DNA of 64,000 bases from Taibaiella sp. (lineage in GTDB: Bacteria > Bacteroidota > Bacteroidia > Chitinophagales > Chitinophagaceae). A program made the position numbers and the translations under genes. Shown in pieces: positions 1 through 8,000 of the stretch. The stretch spans positions 577,640 to 641,639 of the forward strand of contig JAEUVV010000006.1 in NCBI GenBank assembly GCA_016786705.1, given 5' to 3'. Numbering within the stretch: the first letter of the stretch is position 1; each line of letters starts with the position of its first letter. The notes under the pieces were generated by a model. That model did no database searches and was not told the origin of the DNA. It saw nothing but the letters and a program-made list of their open reading frames with translations.

Positions 1-2
1 GC

Positions 3-161
3 TCAATCATTCACTATGTCAGCGACAACAATATCCAGTTACTGATCGCCGTAACCCATAAACATGGCTTCCTGCAATCCCTGTTTAAAGGTTCTGTGAC
101 GAAGCAATTAGCTTTTCATACCGATGTGCCTTTAATGGTTTTCCGTGCACATGAGGATTAA
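3..161 (+). CDS. Universal stress protein (UspA family), C-terminal fragment
   Basis: Only the last 52 codons lie in the window; the gene begins upstream. The frame reads through TLIAVTHK-like strand residues (LLIAVTHKHG), then SLFKGSVTKQLAFHTDVPLMVF, the usual end of a Bacteroidota Usp domain, where a GS(V/T)(T/S) segment contacts nucleotide and is followed by a hydrophobic last strand. Usp proteins are cytoplasmic ATP-binding or regulatory proteins induced by stress. A strong bidirectional hairpin follows directly and separates it from the convergent next gene. The family call is fairly secure despite the short fragment; the specific role cannot be told. Confidence 0.8.
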   Translation, partial: SIIHYVSDNNIQLLIAVTHKHGFLQSLFKGSVTKQLAFHTDVPLMVFRAHED

Positions 162-199
162 AAAAATAGTCCCGCAGGAGCTCTGCGGGACTATTTTTT
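162..199. terminator. Bidirectional rho-independent terminator
   Basis: A 13-bp perfect stem (165-177 with 183-195, core AGTCCCGCAG/CTGCGGGACT) has A-runs on the left and T-runs on the right. It can end the Usp gene on the plus strand and the convergent secreted-protein gene on the minus strand. Confidence 0.85.
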
Positions 200-211
200 A
201 AGAGTAAATAA

Positions 212-1354
212 TTATTGAGTTTTCCCTTTGTAGAAAATCTTGTACATATTCTGCCCGAAGCGATATTGTAATACATCATAATCCAGGCGCCACTCTGCTA
301 CCTGGGCATTGGTCACATCGTACACCTCACCGTCAGAGAACATACGGATCATACCCGCGGTATTGGTGTATACTAGGGAATTATATTGGGCTACGTAATT
401 ATTGCCCGGGTGGAAAGCGTCCAGGGTATATACTTTGCCTTTGTAGAACACTTTAAAATAGCCGCTGGGATCTTTATAAGAAACCACATTGTCCGATACC
501 CGGTAATATTCAGGTGAAAAATAACCTACTTCCAATGCTTCTCCCTCGTAATAAATTTTAAAATAGCCGTCATTGGAAACGTAGGCCACTACATTGTCCC
601 CGGCTTTATAGCTTGCCGGTGGAAAATTTTCTATCTCTTCGGTATTGCCATTATGAAATACTTTAAAGGTTCTGTTGGCATCTACATAAGCGACCAGGTT
701 ACGACCCACATCAAAGCTGGTCACCGTAAAGTTTTCCTGCTCGATCATCTCTCCATGGTAGAATATCTTAAACCGGTTGGCGTAAGTAACAAAAGCGGCG
801 ATATTATCAGACACTTTAACAGAAGGGAGCTGCCCTGCAGCAATACTGGAGCCGTCATTAACGGCATTGGTATCGAGGTTCAGGATATTCGTAGCGCCCA
901 GGAAGCTTTCAATTTCGTAGATCTCACCATTATAATAGGCTTTATAGAGTGAGCGTACGTTGTCAAAAAACAGCACAACACTATCACCTACAGAATAGTT
1001 TGCGATATAATTGGATAATTTGGTCGATTTGCCGTTTTCCCAGACAAACAGGGCATTATTGTTGCGGTAAGCTACCAGGTTATCGGTAACCGTAAAATCA
1101 GTAGTAAATCCCTGGTTGATCTGCTGTACCCCGCCTTTGCTGTATATTTTGAAATTGCTGGTATTGTCAATATAAGGGATGGCCACGCGACCGACTTTGT
1201 ATTTTATAGGGATCAGGCTCTCTATCCTGCGTTCTATACCATTGTCCCAGGCCATGAACTGGTTCTGGAAGTTGACAAATGCAGATACGGGTTGTGCCTG
1301 CGTCACACCAAATTGTGCTAGTACAATTAAGATTACAAAATAGAGTTGCTTCAT
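212..1354 (-). CDS. Secreted protein made of about nine ~35-residue beta-rich repeats
   Basis: I do not recognise a named family. Residues 1-20 are a signal peptide ending at AQA/Q, so the 380-residue product is exported. Almost all the rest is a degenerate tandem repeat of about 35 residues with the pattern (Y/F)K-(I/V)-(F/Y)-x-(G/N)-(G/E), followed by an (E)I-E-x-F turn and a (V/A)GDN-(L/V)-VAY strand. I count about nine units; the fourth carries an extra ~22 residues. The pattern suggests a beta-propeller or beta-solenoid. There is no T9SS tail, lipobox or membrane anchor. It is the last gene of the tilS-murF-YgjV-like run, 28 bases after the previous stop, and ends at a strong terminator. 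Function unknown. Confidence 0.75.
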   Translation of the reverse strand: MKQLYFVILIVLAQFGVTQAQPVSAFVNFQNQFMAWDNGIERRIESLIPIKYKVGRVAIPYIDNTSNFKIYSKGGVQQINQGFTTDFTVTDNLVAYRNNNALFVWENGKSTKLSNYIANYSVGDSVVLFFDNVRSLYKAYYNGEIYEIESFLGATNILNLDTNAVNDGSSIAAGQLPSVKVSDNIAAFVTYANRFKIFYHGEMIEQENFTVTSFDVGRNLVAYVDANRTFKVFHNGNTEEIENFPPASYKAGDNVVAYVSNDGYFKIYYEGEALEVGYFSPEYYRVSDNVVSYKDPSGYFKVFYKGKVYTLDAFHPGNNYVAQYNSLVYTNTAGMIRMFSDGEVYDVTNAQVAEWRLDYDVLQYRFGQNMYKIFYKGKTQ

Positions 1355-1382
1355 ATCGGATTAAATTCAGTATCCCGTAAAA

Positions 1383-1625
1383 TTAATGATTTTCTGTTGT
1401 AGCAGCCTTCTTTTTGCTGAGCAAGTGGTAGCATTGAATGATCGCGATGATACCATTGGAGATAATTAACGGATACTTCCAACCTAAGAGGATTCCGTAA
1501 ATCACGAATAAAACACAGCCGATAAAGTTGATAATCCTTACCCACCGCAGTTCTCTGGGTATAAAAGAAACTACGAGGATGGCCATTGCCACATATCCGA
1601 CCACTTCTACAGCATTATTGTCCAT
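1383..1625 (-). CDS. Small YgjV-like integral membrane protein
   Basis: The 80-residue protein has three predicted membrane segments (about residues 7-24, 30-48 and 53-69), with basic residues between the first two and a KKK tail. The layout and the (F/L)xGxVLFVIYGxLLG-type second helix match short YgjV-family, PQ-loop-like inner-membrane proteins common in Bacteroidota. No transport substrate is established for these. It lies 15 bases after murF on the same strand, so it is probably co-transcribed. Some databases mislabel such proteins as uroporphyrinogen decarboxylase; nothing here supports an enzyme. Confidence 0.7.
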   Translation of the reverse strand: MDNNAVEVVGYVAMAILVVSFIPRELRWVRIINFIGCVLFVIYGILLGWKYPLIISNGIIAIIQCYHLLSKKKAATTENH

Positions 1626-1640
1626 TGATTAAGATTTAAC

Positions 1641-2927
1641 TTATAAAGCAGGTAAAATTTCTTCCATTCTGGAGCCCCTTGATCCTTTGATAAGGATGCT
1701 GGCATTGCTTAGTGGGTTTTCTTCCAGCCAAAGCTTTGCCAGGCCAGCATTTTCGAAATAACGGAAGTTATGTGCCGTAGTTTCAAATTCTTTACCGACA
1801 AGCACTACATGTTCAAAGCCCAAAGCCTTCACCAGGTCTGTCAATGCCTGGTGTTCGAGCCGGCAGTTCTCACCCATTTCTTTCATGGCACCTAAAAACA
1901 ACCATTTTGTTTTTGGGGTTTGCAATGCGGCCATATTTTCCACCGCCAGCTTCATACTGCTGGGATTGGCATTGTAAGCGTCCATGATAATGGTATTGCT
2001 GCCTTTTTGCAAAAGTTGAGAGCGGCTGTTAGAGGGCGTATAGGCCTCAAGTGCCGCTTTAATGGTGTCTACATCCATACCGAAGTGCGCCCCGATGGCA
2101 ATCGCGGCCAGGGCATTGGGCAGGTTGTAATCACCTACCAGCTGGGTTTGGATCGTGGTTTCCATATTAGCGCTTAATAAGGCAAATTTTAATAAGCCGT
2201 CGCCGGAAAGCGCTTTGCCTATATAATGGGCGTTGCTGGTCCCGTAAGAGATCTGGTGTACAACACCTTTGGCCATTTCCGCCAGGTAGTCCAGGTCGCT
2301 GTTGATGAATATAGTACCCTGTATTTCACGAATATAATCATAAAGCTCGCCCTTACCTTTCCGTATACCTTCCAGGCTGCCGAAACCTTCCAGGTGGGCT
2401 TTGCCTACATTATTGATCAGGCCATAATTCGGTTCTGCTATAGTGCAGTAAAAGGCAATCTCTTTCTGGTGATTCGCTCCCATTTCAATAATAGCCATTT
2501 CCGCATCCTCTTTTATGCTTAGCAGGGTCAGGGGAACGCCAATATGGTTGTTCAAATTACCTACTGTAGCATAAGTCTTGAATCGGGCACTTAGCACCTG
2601 GCTGACCAGCTCCTTAGTTGTAGTCTTGCCGTTGCTGCCGGTAATGGCTATAAAAGGAATGTTCAGTTGCCGCCTGTGGTGCAGCGCCAGTTGCTGCATA
2701 CTGCTTAATACATCCTCCACGAGAATGCATTGCTCGTTATGAGCAGCCCCGGTTTCATCTACTATCGCGTAAGCCGCACCATTCTGCAAAGCCTGCAGGG
2801 CAAAATCATTGCCATTGAAGCGATCTCCTTTTAAGGCAAAATACAGGTCGCCCGCCTGGATCTTCCGGCTGTCGGTTTGCACCGAAGGGTGAGCTTTATA
2901 AATTTCGTATAATGCTGATACGTCCAT
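1641..2927 (-). CDS. murF: UDP-N-acetylmuramoyl-tripeptide--D-alanyl-D-alanine ligase
   Basis: MurF uses ATP to add D-Ala-D-Ala to the UDP-MurNAc-tripeptide, the last cytoplasmic step in building the peptidoglycan pentapeptide precursor. The 428-residue protein has the Mur-ligase order: a substrate-binding N-terminal domain with SRKIQAGDLYFALKG (residues 20-34), the ATP P-loop GSNGKTTT (97-104), the central-domain motifs EMGANHQKEI (149-158) and NNVGKAHLEGFGS (172-184), and a C-terminal Rossmann-like domain with DAYNANPSSM. Length is normal for MurF. It starts 11 bases after the tilS stop and is followed 15 bases on by a small membrane protein, so the genes probably share a transcript. Confidence 0.95.
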   Translation of the reverse strand: MDVSALYEIYKAHPSVQTDSRKIQAGDLYFALKGDRFNGNDFALQALQNGAAYAIVDETGAAHNEQCILVEDVLSSMQQLALHHRRQLNIPFIAITGSNGKTTTKELVSQVLSARFKTYATVGNLNNHIGVPLTLLSIKEDAEMAIIEMGANHQKEIAFYCTIAEPNYGLINNVGKAHLEGFGSLEGIRKGKGELYDYIREIQGTIFINSDLDYLAEMAKGVVHQISYGTSNAHYIGKALSGDGLLKFALLSANMETTIQTQLVGDYNLPNALAAIAIGAHFGMDVDTIKAALEAYTPSNSRSQLLQKGSNTIIMDAYNANPSSMKLAVENMAALQTPKTKWLFLGAMKEMGENCRLEHQALTDLVKALGFEHVVLVGKEFETTAHNFRYFENAGLAKLWLEENPLSNASILIKGSRGSRMEEILPAL

Positions 2928-2938
2928 GTTAGCTAAAC

Positions 2939-4309
2939 TTAGGTATTGTTTTTTTGAAAATGTAAATGTAGGATATCTTTTGTAGCGGGGCCTACTTTAA
3001 AGCGCTCGTCGCTCCTGATGCCGCAAACCCATACAATTTTTTTATTAGACTCAAGCACCCATACCTGTTCTTTTTCATGCTGGGGTATTTTCAGGTCGAT
3101 CAGTAATTTTTTGACTTTCTTTTTCTTCATGCCCATACCGATAGGGTACAGGTAATCGCCCATACGCCAGGGCCTGAGTAGCAGAGGGAAGCTTAAAGCT
3201 TTTGCGTCAATATAAGCCTCCGATGTCGTTATCTGGGCGGGTTTGGGCATTTCATCTACCCTTTTTGACTTAAGCGTGAATTGCTCCCTTTCGATATGAG
3301 TGATCCGGTCTTCGATCAGGATGTTTTCACTATAGCCTGCTTCAATGGGAGTGATGATGAAAAAATTACGGTCTTTGAGTAAGCGGTATTTATCAAAGTT
3401 AATATACCGCCCGGAGTCGCTATCGATCAGTTGTAAAGCATCAGGTAGCTGGCCCGGCCCAAGACCGAAAGGTTTCAGGAGCTCATAGACGATTGTAGCA
3501 AGCGGCTGGCAGTGTACCAGTTTTCTTAATGGTATATACAGGTCCTTTCCTCTTTGCGCTACCAGTTTTTTCCGGTATCCCTGGATAGATTGTTTATACA
3601 ATTGCTCAATCTCCCCGAAGCGTAGACTGTTTTGATAGATCGAGTTTACCGCATTGGGAAAGATGTGCTCAATTGCCGGTAATAGTTCCAGCCGGACTTT
3701 ATTCCTGAGGTAATCAGTTTTTTGATTTGAAACGTCTTCCCGCCAGCTTATATTTTCCAGGGTGGCATAAGCAGTAAGTTCTGTTTTGTTGAAGGTAAGC
3801 AATGGCCTGATGACGCGCCCTTTCTCTGGTAAAATGCCGTGCAGCCCTTCAATACCGGTACCTTTAAAGAAATTCATCAGGAGTGTTTCCACGCTGTCCT
3901 GCTGGTGATGCGCGGTAGCGATATAGTCAAATTTCAGCTCTTTTCTTAAGGCTTCAAACCATTCATACCGTAGCCTGCGCGCCACGAGCTGCACATTACC
4001 TTCTTCGGCAACTATGCCTGCTGTATCAAAAGTATTCTGGTAATAAGGTACCCCGTTAACGGTTGCCCATTCTTTTACCAATGCGGCGTCCTGCTCTGAA
4101 TCGGCGCCTCTTAACTGGAAATTACAATGGGCGATCACGAAATCAAACCCGGCCAGGCCATAGGGACTTTTTGTAAAATAGTGTTTTGCATTGGCGAACA
4201 GCTGCGCCATACACATGCTGTCGCTACCGCCGCTGACGGCCAGGATTACTTTGGCATACCGCCATTCCTGTTGTTCCAGGTTTGCTGTAAATGATTCAAA
4301 TAAAGCCAA
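2939..4309 (-). CDS. tilS: tRNA(Ile)-lysidine synthetase
   Basis: TilS modifies C34 of the AUA-reading tRNA-Ile to lysidine using ATP and lysine, switching its charging and decoding. The PP-loop motif SGGSDS is at residues 26-31, with the family motifs HCNFQLRGADSEQD and ATAHHQQDSVET following, and a C-terminal TilS substrate-binding domain over roughly the last 80 residues (LLRPWRMGDYLYPIGM, then KKKKVKKLLIDLKIP). At 456 residues it is the long, bacterial-type form. It is an essential single-copy gene in most bacteria. A near-consensus -7 box (TATCTTTA, minus strand, 4336-4343) sits inside a 9-bp hairpin (4331-4355) just upstream, so tilS may have its own promoter apart from hemA. Confidence 0.94.
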   Translation of the reverse strand: MALFESFTANLEQQEWRYAKVILAVSGGSDSMCMAQLFANAKHYFTKSPYGLAGFDFVIAHCNFQLRGADSEQDAALVKEWATVNGVPYYQNTFDTAGIVAEEGNVQLVARRLRYEWFEALRKELKFDYIATAHHQQDSVETLLMNFFKGTGIEGLHGILPEKGRVIRPLLTFNKTELTAYATLENISWREDVSNQKTDYLRNKVRLELLPAIEHIFPNAVNSIYQNSLRFGEIEQLYKQSIQGYRKKLVAQRGKDLYIPLRKLVHCQPLATIVYELLKPFGLGPGQLPDALQLIDSDSGRYINFDKYRLLKDRNFFIITPIEAGYSENILIEDRITHIEREQFTLKSKRVDEMPKPAQITTSEAYIDAKALSFPLLLRPWRMGDYLYPIGMGMKKKKVKKLLIDLKIPQHEKEQVWVLESNKKIVWVCGIRSDERFKVGPATKDILHLHFQKNNT

Positions 4310-4411
4310 GAGATCGGTTTAAAAATTTGGAGGCATAAAGATAGTATTTATGCCTGTTGAAAGCATATTATCGATATGCAAAAATGTTTGTGATTTTTGT
4401 AAAAAAGAAGC

Positions 4412-5662
4412 TTACATTTTTTGATTAAGCCCGTTCATGGCTTCAGCCGGTGTCAGTTGCACGTAGTCATTAATGGCTTCTATATAAGTGCAGCCGGGAC
4501 GTCCTTCCTGTTTCAGCTTAAGTGCCATATTGTTCAGTACTTTCTGCACTTTATCGCTTAGATCGGCGCTTTCAATAGCGGTACACAGCTGTCCGTTCAG
4601 CTCCCGGATCTTTTCTTTTGCGGCTTTGAGCACAGGTACATTCTGGCGCATGATATACCATTCTGCAAACTCATGTACATAGTAAGCAATCAGTGCTTTG
4701 GCTTTAGGTACCTCTTCCTGGCGTTTTTTCAAAGTAGCGTCATTGATCTTAGACAGGTCATCTACATTGGCCAGGGTGATCTTATCCCTTAAGCCGAGTT
4801 CTGCACTCACATTGTTCGGGATAGAAAGATCTATAATGATTTTAAAAGTGTCTGCGTCGATCAGTTCAGGTACCACGATCGGTTGGGGCGCATTGGTCGC
4901 TACGATAATGATATTGCTCTGGTTAATGGCTTCCTGCATTTGTGCGAAAGGGATGACATTGATGCCTAATTCTTCGGCAAATGCTTTCGCCTTTTCTTCC
5001 GTCCTGTTAATAACAGAGAGGTGAAGATTTTTATTTTCCTGTAAGAGATTTTTACAGGTATTCTTCCCGATGTCACCGGTGCCTATTACCAGGATTTTTT
5101 GCTCTTCAAGCGTTAAAGCATGTTCTTTTAAGAACAGTATAGCCGCGTAGGCTACAGAGACAGTGCCGGAACTAAGCTCGGTTTGGCTCCTGATGGCCCT
5201 TGAAGATTGTAAAACAGTATTAAAAAGGCGATCCAGGAAAGCACAGGTAGCCTGGCGTTCTTTAGCAAAACTGTGCGCGATTTTCAATTGGCCCACGATC
5301 TCGTAGTCTCCCAGTATCTGGGAATCTATGCCTGCCGCCACATTAAAAAGGTGCTGGATGGCCAGCGTAGCATTTTTAGTATAAGCAAATTCTTTAAAAG
5401 CCTTGAAATCACCAGAGGTAAATTTGCACATTAGCGCGGCCAGCAAGGTGGGATCTTTAGCGATGCCATACACCTCTGTGCGGTTACAGGTGGATAATAC
5501 AAACAAAGAAGACACACCATAATCTGCTGCTGATTCAAGCATTTGCTCATACATGGCTGTATTAATCGCAAAGCGGCTCCTGAACTCTACAGTAGTATTA
5601 TGGTAGCTGATTCCAATACACCAAAAAAACGGTAAGCTGTTTTTTTCTTCTAATAGCATCAT
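4412..5662 (-). CDS. hemA: Glutamyl-tRNA reductase
   Basis: HemA reduces glutamyl-tRNA to glutamate-1-semialdehyde with NADPH, the first committed step of C5-pathway tetrapyrrole synthesis. The catalytic motif STCNRTEVY is at residues 57-65 with the nucleophile Cys59. The Rossmann NADPH site GTGDIG is at 194-199, and an alpha-helical dimerisation region fills the C-terminus. At 416 residues the length is usual. ATG codons at 5662 and 5659 are both possible starts. A TAnnTTTG -7 box lies at 5699-5706. The gene diverges from hemH, another haem gene, across a 173-base region holding three TATTGTCAT repeats, which points to joint control. Confidence 0.95.
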   Translation of the reverse strand: MMLLEEKNSLPFFWCIGISYHNTTVEFRSRFAINTAMYEQMLESAADYGVSSLFVLSTCNRTEVYGIAKDPTLLAALMCKFTSGDFKAFKEFAYTKNATLAIQHLFNVAAGIDSQILGDYEIVGQLKIAHSFAKERQATCAFLDRLFNTVLQSSRAIRSQTELSSGTVSVAYAAILFLKEHALTLEEQKILVIGTGDIGKNTCKNLLQENKNLHLSVINRTEEKAKAFAEELGINVIPFAQMQEAINQSNIIIVATNAPQPIVVPELIDADTFKIIIDLSIPNNVSAELGLRDKITLANVDDLSKINDATLKKRQEEVPKAKALIAYYVHEFAEWYIMRQNVPVLKAAKEKIRELNGQLCTAIESADLSDKVQKVLNNMALKLKQEGRPGCTYIEAINDYVQLTPAEAMNGLNQKM

Positions 5663-5698
5663 AATTCAAGGTCAATCTCAATTTGACTGGCGCGTTGG

Positions 5699-5706
5699 CA
5701 AAGATA
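5699..5706 (-). promoter_or_regulatory. Bacteroidota -7 box for hemA
   Basis: On the minus strand this reads TATCTTTG, matching TAnnTTTG, about 37 bases before the hemA start. No clear -33 TTG was seen. Confidence 0.6.
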
Positions 5707-5733
5707 CGCTATCTAATTTATACCCGGAAGTCT

Positions 5734-5769
5734 TATTGTCATAGTATTGTCATATAGGTATATTGTCAT
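5734..5769. promoter_or_regulatory. Triple TATTGTCAT repeat, candidate operator between hemA and hemH
   Basis: Exact copies of TATTGTCAT start at 5734, 5745 and 5761, spaced 11 and 16 bases apart (about 1 and 1.5 helical turns). They lie upstream of both divergent -7 boxes, where an activator or shared repressor could bind. The regulator is unknown. Confidence 0.5.
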
Positions 5770-5810
5770 TTGGTATAACCATAAAAAGGCTAAGAGGTGA
5801 AATAATACCC

Positions 5811-5818
5811 TAACTTTG
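5811..5818 (+). promoter_or_regulatory. Bacteroidota -7 box for hemH
   Basis: TAACTTTG matches TAnnTTTG exactly, 17 bases before the first hemH ATG at 5836 and 26 before the second at 5845. The leader would therefore be very short. Confidence 0.65.
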
Positions 5819-5835
5819 CTTCCTCTAAAAAGAAT

Positions 5836-6864
5836 ATGCGTTTTATGGCAAAAAAGGGTTTGATTTTAATGAACTTAGGTTCTCCGGATAGCACTTCGGT
5901 TAAGGATCTTAAAAAGTATTTAAAGGAATTCCTGATGGATGAAAGAGTGATTGACAAACCCTATCTCTTAAGAAGTATTTTAGTCAAGCTATTGATCGTC
6001 CCGTTCCGTTCCCCCAAATCGGCTGAAGCTTATGAACAGATCTGGTGGGAAGAAGGCTCCCCCCTGGTAGTATTGACCGAACGTCAAAGAGCAGCATTAA
6101 GTGAACTGGTAGATATGCCCATCAGTATCTCGATGAGGTATGGTAACCCTACACCGAGGGCTGCTTATGAGTCTTTGTTACAAGCAGAGCCGGAGCTGGA
6201 AGAGGTAATCCTGTTCCCGTTATACCCTCATTATGCCATGAGCAGTTATGAAACCGCGGTCATTCATATGCAGGAGGCAAAAAAAGAACTGGGCTATTCT
6301 TTTAACCTGAAAGTCGTACCGCCTTTTTATGATCACCCGGCTTATATAAACGCTTTAGCAGAAAGTATGAGGCCTTACCTGCAGGATGATTTTGACCAGT
6401 TACTGTTCAGCTATCACGGTATACCGGAGCGGCACGTCACTAAAACAGACCCCTCGGGTAAGCACTGCTTGCTTGTGGAGGACTGCTGTTCTGTAGCAAA
6501 TCCTGCACATCATACCTGCTACCGTCACCAGGTCACGCGGACTACCCAGCTGGTAACGGAAGCGCTGGAATTGGATAAGAGCCGGGTACAGCAGGCTTAT
6601 CAAAGCCGCCTGGGCAGGGACCCTTGGCTTACACCCAGCACACAGACTGTAGTGCCGGAAATGCCGGCTAAGGGCATTAAAAAGCTTAAGGTAGTTTGTC
6701 CTTCCTTTGTAAGCGACTGCCTGGAAACCCTGGAAGAGATCGAGCTGCGGGCTAAAGAAGAATTTTTAGAACTGGGCGGGGACGAATTCGATTATATTCC
6801 CTGTATGAATACGCAAGAGGTGTGGATAAAGGCCATGGCTGAACTGATCGAGACAGCCCGGTAA
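5836..6864 (+). CDS. hemH: Ferrochelatase
   Basis: HemH inserts Fe2+ into protoporphyrin IX, or into coproporphyrin III in the coproporphyrin-dependent route, to finish haem. The N-terminal motif GLILMNLGSPDS (residues 8-19), the catalytic SYHGIPERH segment with His194, and the PSFVSDCLETLEEI motif with its conserved Glu residues are all present. At 342 residues it is a normal bacterial length. Unusually Cys-rich residues 211-228 (C211, C217, C218, C228) could ligate an Fe-S cluster, as reported for some bacterial ferrochelatases. The start may be ATG 5836 or ATG 5845; the second gives MAKKGLILMN. It is followed 21 bases later by a flavin monooxygenase-like gene and is divergent from hemA. 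Confidence 0.95.
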   Translation: MRFMAKKGLILMNLGSPDSTSVKDLKKYLKEFLMDERVIDKPYLLRSILVKLLIVPFRSPKSAEAYEQIWWEEGSPLVVLTERQRAALSELVDMPISISMRYGNPTPRAAYESLLQAEPELEEVILFPLYPHYAMSSYETAVIHMQEAKKELGYSFNLKVVPPFYDHPAYINALAESMRPYLQDDFDQLLFSYHGIPERHVTKTDPSGKHCLLVEDCCSVANPAHHTCYRHQVTRTTQLVTEALELDKSRVQQAYQSRLGRDPWLTPSTQTVVPEMPAKGIKKLKVVCPSFVSDCLETLEEIELRAKEEFLELGGDEFDYIPCMNTQEVWIKAMAELIETAR

Positions 6865-6885
6865 TTATTAATTAGTAGCGTAAAG

Positions 6886-7878
6886 ATGAGTATTAAATAT
6901 TCGGTTCTGGACCTGGCAACTATTGTGCAGGGCGATAACATTCAAAGAACATTCGAAAAATCAGTGTTGGCCGCACAACATGTGGAGGCCCTGGGGTATA
7001 CCCGCTACTGGTTTTCGGAGCATCATAATTTCCCTAATGTGGCCAGTGCGGCTACTTCTTTATTGATCGGGCATGTCGCCGGTCATACCAAAACGCTGCG
7101 GGTCGGTTCGGGTGGTATTATGCTCCCTAATCATAGTACCTTATCGGTAGCGGAGCAGTTTGGTACCCTGGACGGTCTTTACCCCGGGCGTATTGACCTG
7201 GGCCTGGGCCGCGCGCCGGGTACGGATATGCATACGGCCGGCATATTAAGAAGGGGGCAGCTGGAACAGCATTATGATTTCGAAAAGCATATCGCAGATT
7301 TAAGGCAGTACATGAGCGCAGCTAATGAAAATGCGTCAGTACGGGCTATACCGGGAGAGGGTGCTGATGTGCCTTTATACATATTGGGCTCTTCAACCGA
7401 TAGCGCTTTCCTGGCTGCTAAGCTCGGTCTTCCCTATGCCTTTGCCGCGCACTTTGCACCGGGGCAACTGGAAGTAGCCATGAGGATCTATGAAGAACAG
7501 TTTATGCCTTCAACAGTGTGCGAGCAGCCTTACAAAATGGTATGTATTAATATTATAGGGGCTGATACCGATGATGAAGCGCATTTTTTATCCTTATCTC
7601 ATTTCCAGGCCTTCATTAATATATTAACCGATAACCGGAAACCTTTGTTACCGCCGGAGGAAACTACCCTCGATAACCTGCCGCAGGAAGCATTAGTTCA
7701 TTTAAACCGGATGGCCGCCAGGACATTTGTCGGCAGCAAGGATACGTTGCGCCAGAAGTTAAGCGAATTTGTCGGAGCTCTTAAGCCGCATGAAATCATT
7801 GTTTCCGGAAATATTTACAATTTCGACGCTAAATTGAAATCATATACTATTGCAGGCAGTATTTTAAAAGATTTTTAA
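6886..7878 (+). CDS. LLM-class flavin-dependent oxidoreductase (luciferase-like)
   Basis: The 330-residue protein is a luciferase-like TIM-barrel flavin enzyme. Visible family signatures are YWFSEHHNFP (about 42-51), the (V/I)GSGGIMLPNHSTLSVAEQFGTLD segment (about 72-95) and the PGRIDLGLGRAPGTD motif just after. Members use FMNH2 from a separate reductase for monooxygenation, but substrates are rarely known and none can be read from this sequence. It belongs to the small single-subunit MsnO8/YhbW-like group. It starts 21 bases after hemH on the same strand and is probably co-transcribed, although a haem role is only suggested by position. Confidence 0.88.
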   Translation: MSIKYSVLDLATIVQGDNIQRTFEKSVLAAQHVEALGYTRYWFSEHHNFPNVASAATSLLIGHVAGHTKTLRVGSGGIMLPNHSTLSVAEQFGTLDGLYPGRIDLGLGRAPGTDMHTAGILRRGQLEQHYDFEKHIADLRQYMSAANENASVRAIPGEGADVPLYILGSSTDSAFLAAKLGLPYAFAAHFAPGQLEVAMRIYEEQFMPSTVCEQPYKMVCINIIGADTDDEAHFLSLSHFQAFINILTDNRKPLLPPEETTLDNLPQEALVHLNRMAARTFVGSKDTLRQKLSEFVGALKPHEIIVSGNIYNFDAKLKSYTIAGSILKDF

Positions 7879-7955
7879 TTCCCCGAAAAAGCCATTTTAA
7901 TAAGTACTTAATAATTCCATAACAATTAGTTGCTTTTTTGGTAATATTAAGTTCA

Positions 7956-7963
7956 AACCTTTG
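7956..7963 (+). promoter_or_regulatory. Possible -7 box for the TonB receptor gene
   Basis: AACCTTTG is one base off TAnnTTTG. A TTTG at 7937-7940 lies 15 bases upstream as a possible -33 element, slightly closer than usual. The distance to the ATG at 8001 is 37 bases. Confidence 0.4.
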
Positions 7964-8000
7964 CACGCATAATTAAAAAGATTATCCTAACCAATTATTT

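Noticed and set aside
653..952. 99-residue plus-strand open frame inside the repeat-protein gene
   Set aside because: It is a shadow of the minus-strand gene at 212-1354, with no family signature or start context.
5734..5769. CRISPR-like repeat
   Set aside because: The repeat is only 9 bases, there are three copies and no spacer regularity or cas genes; it fits an operator better.
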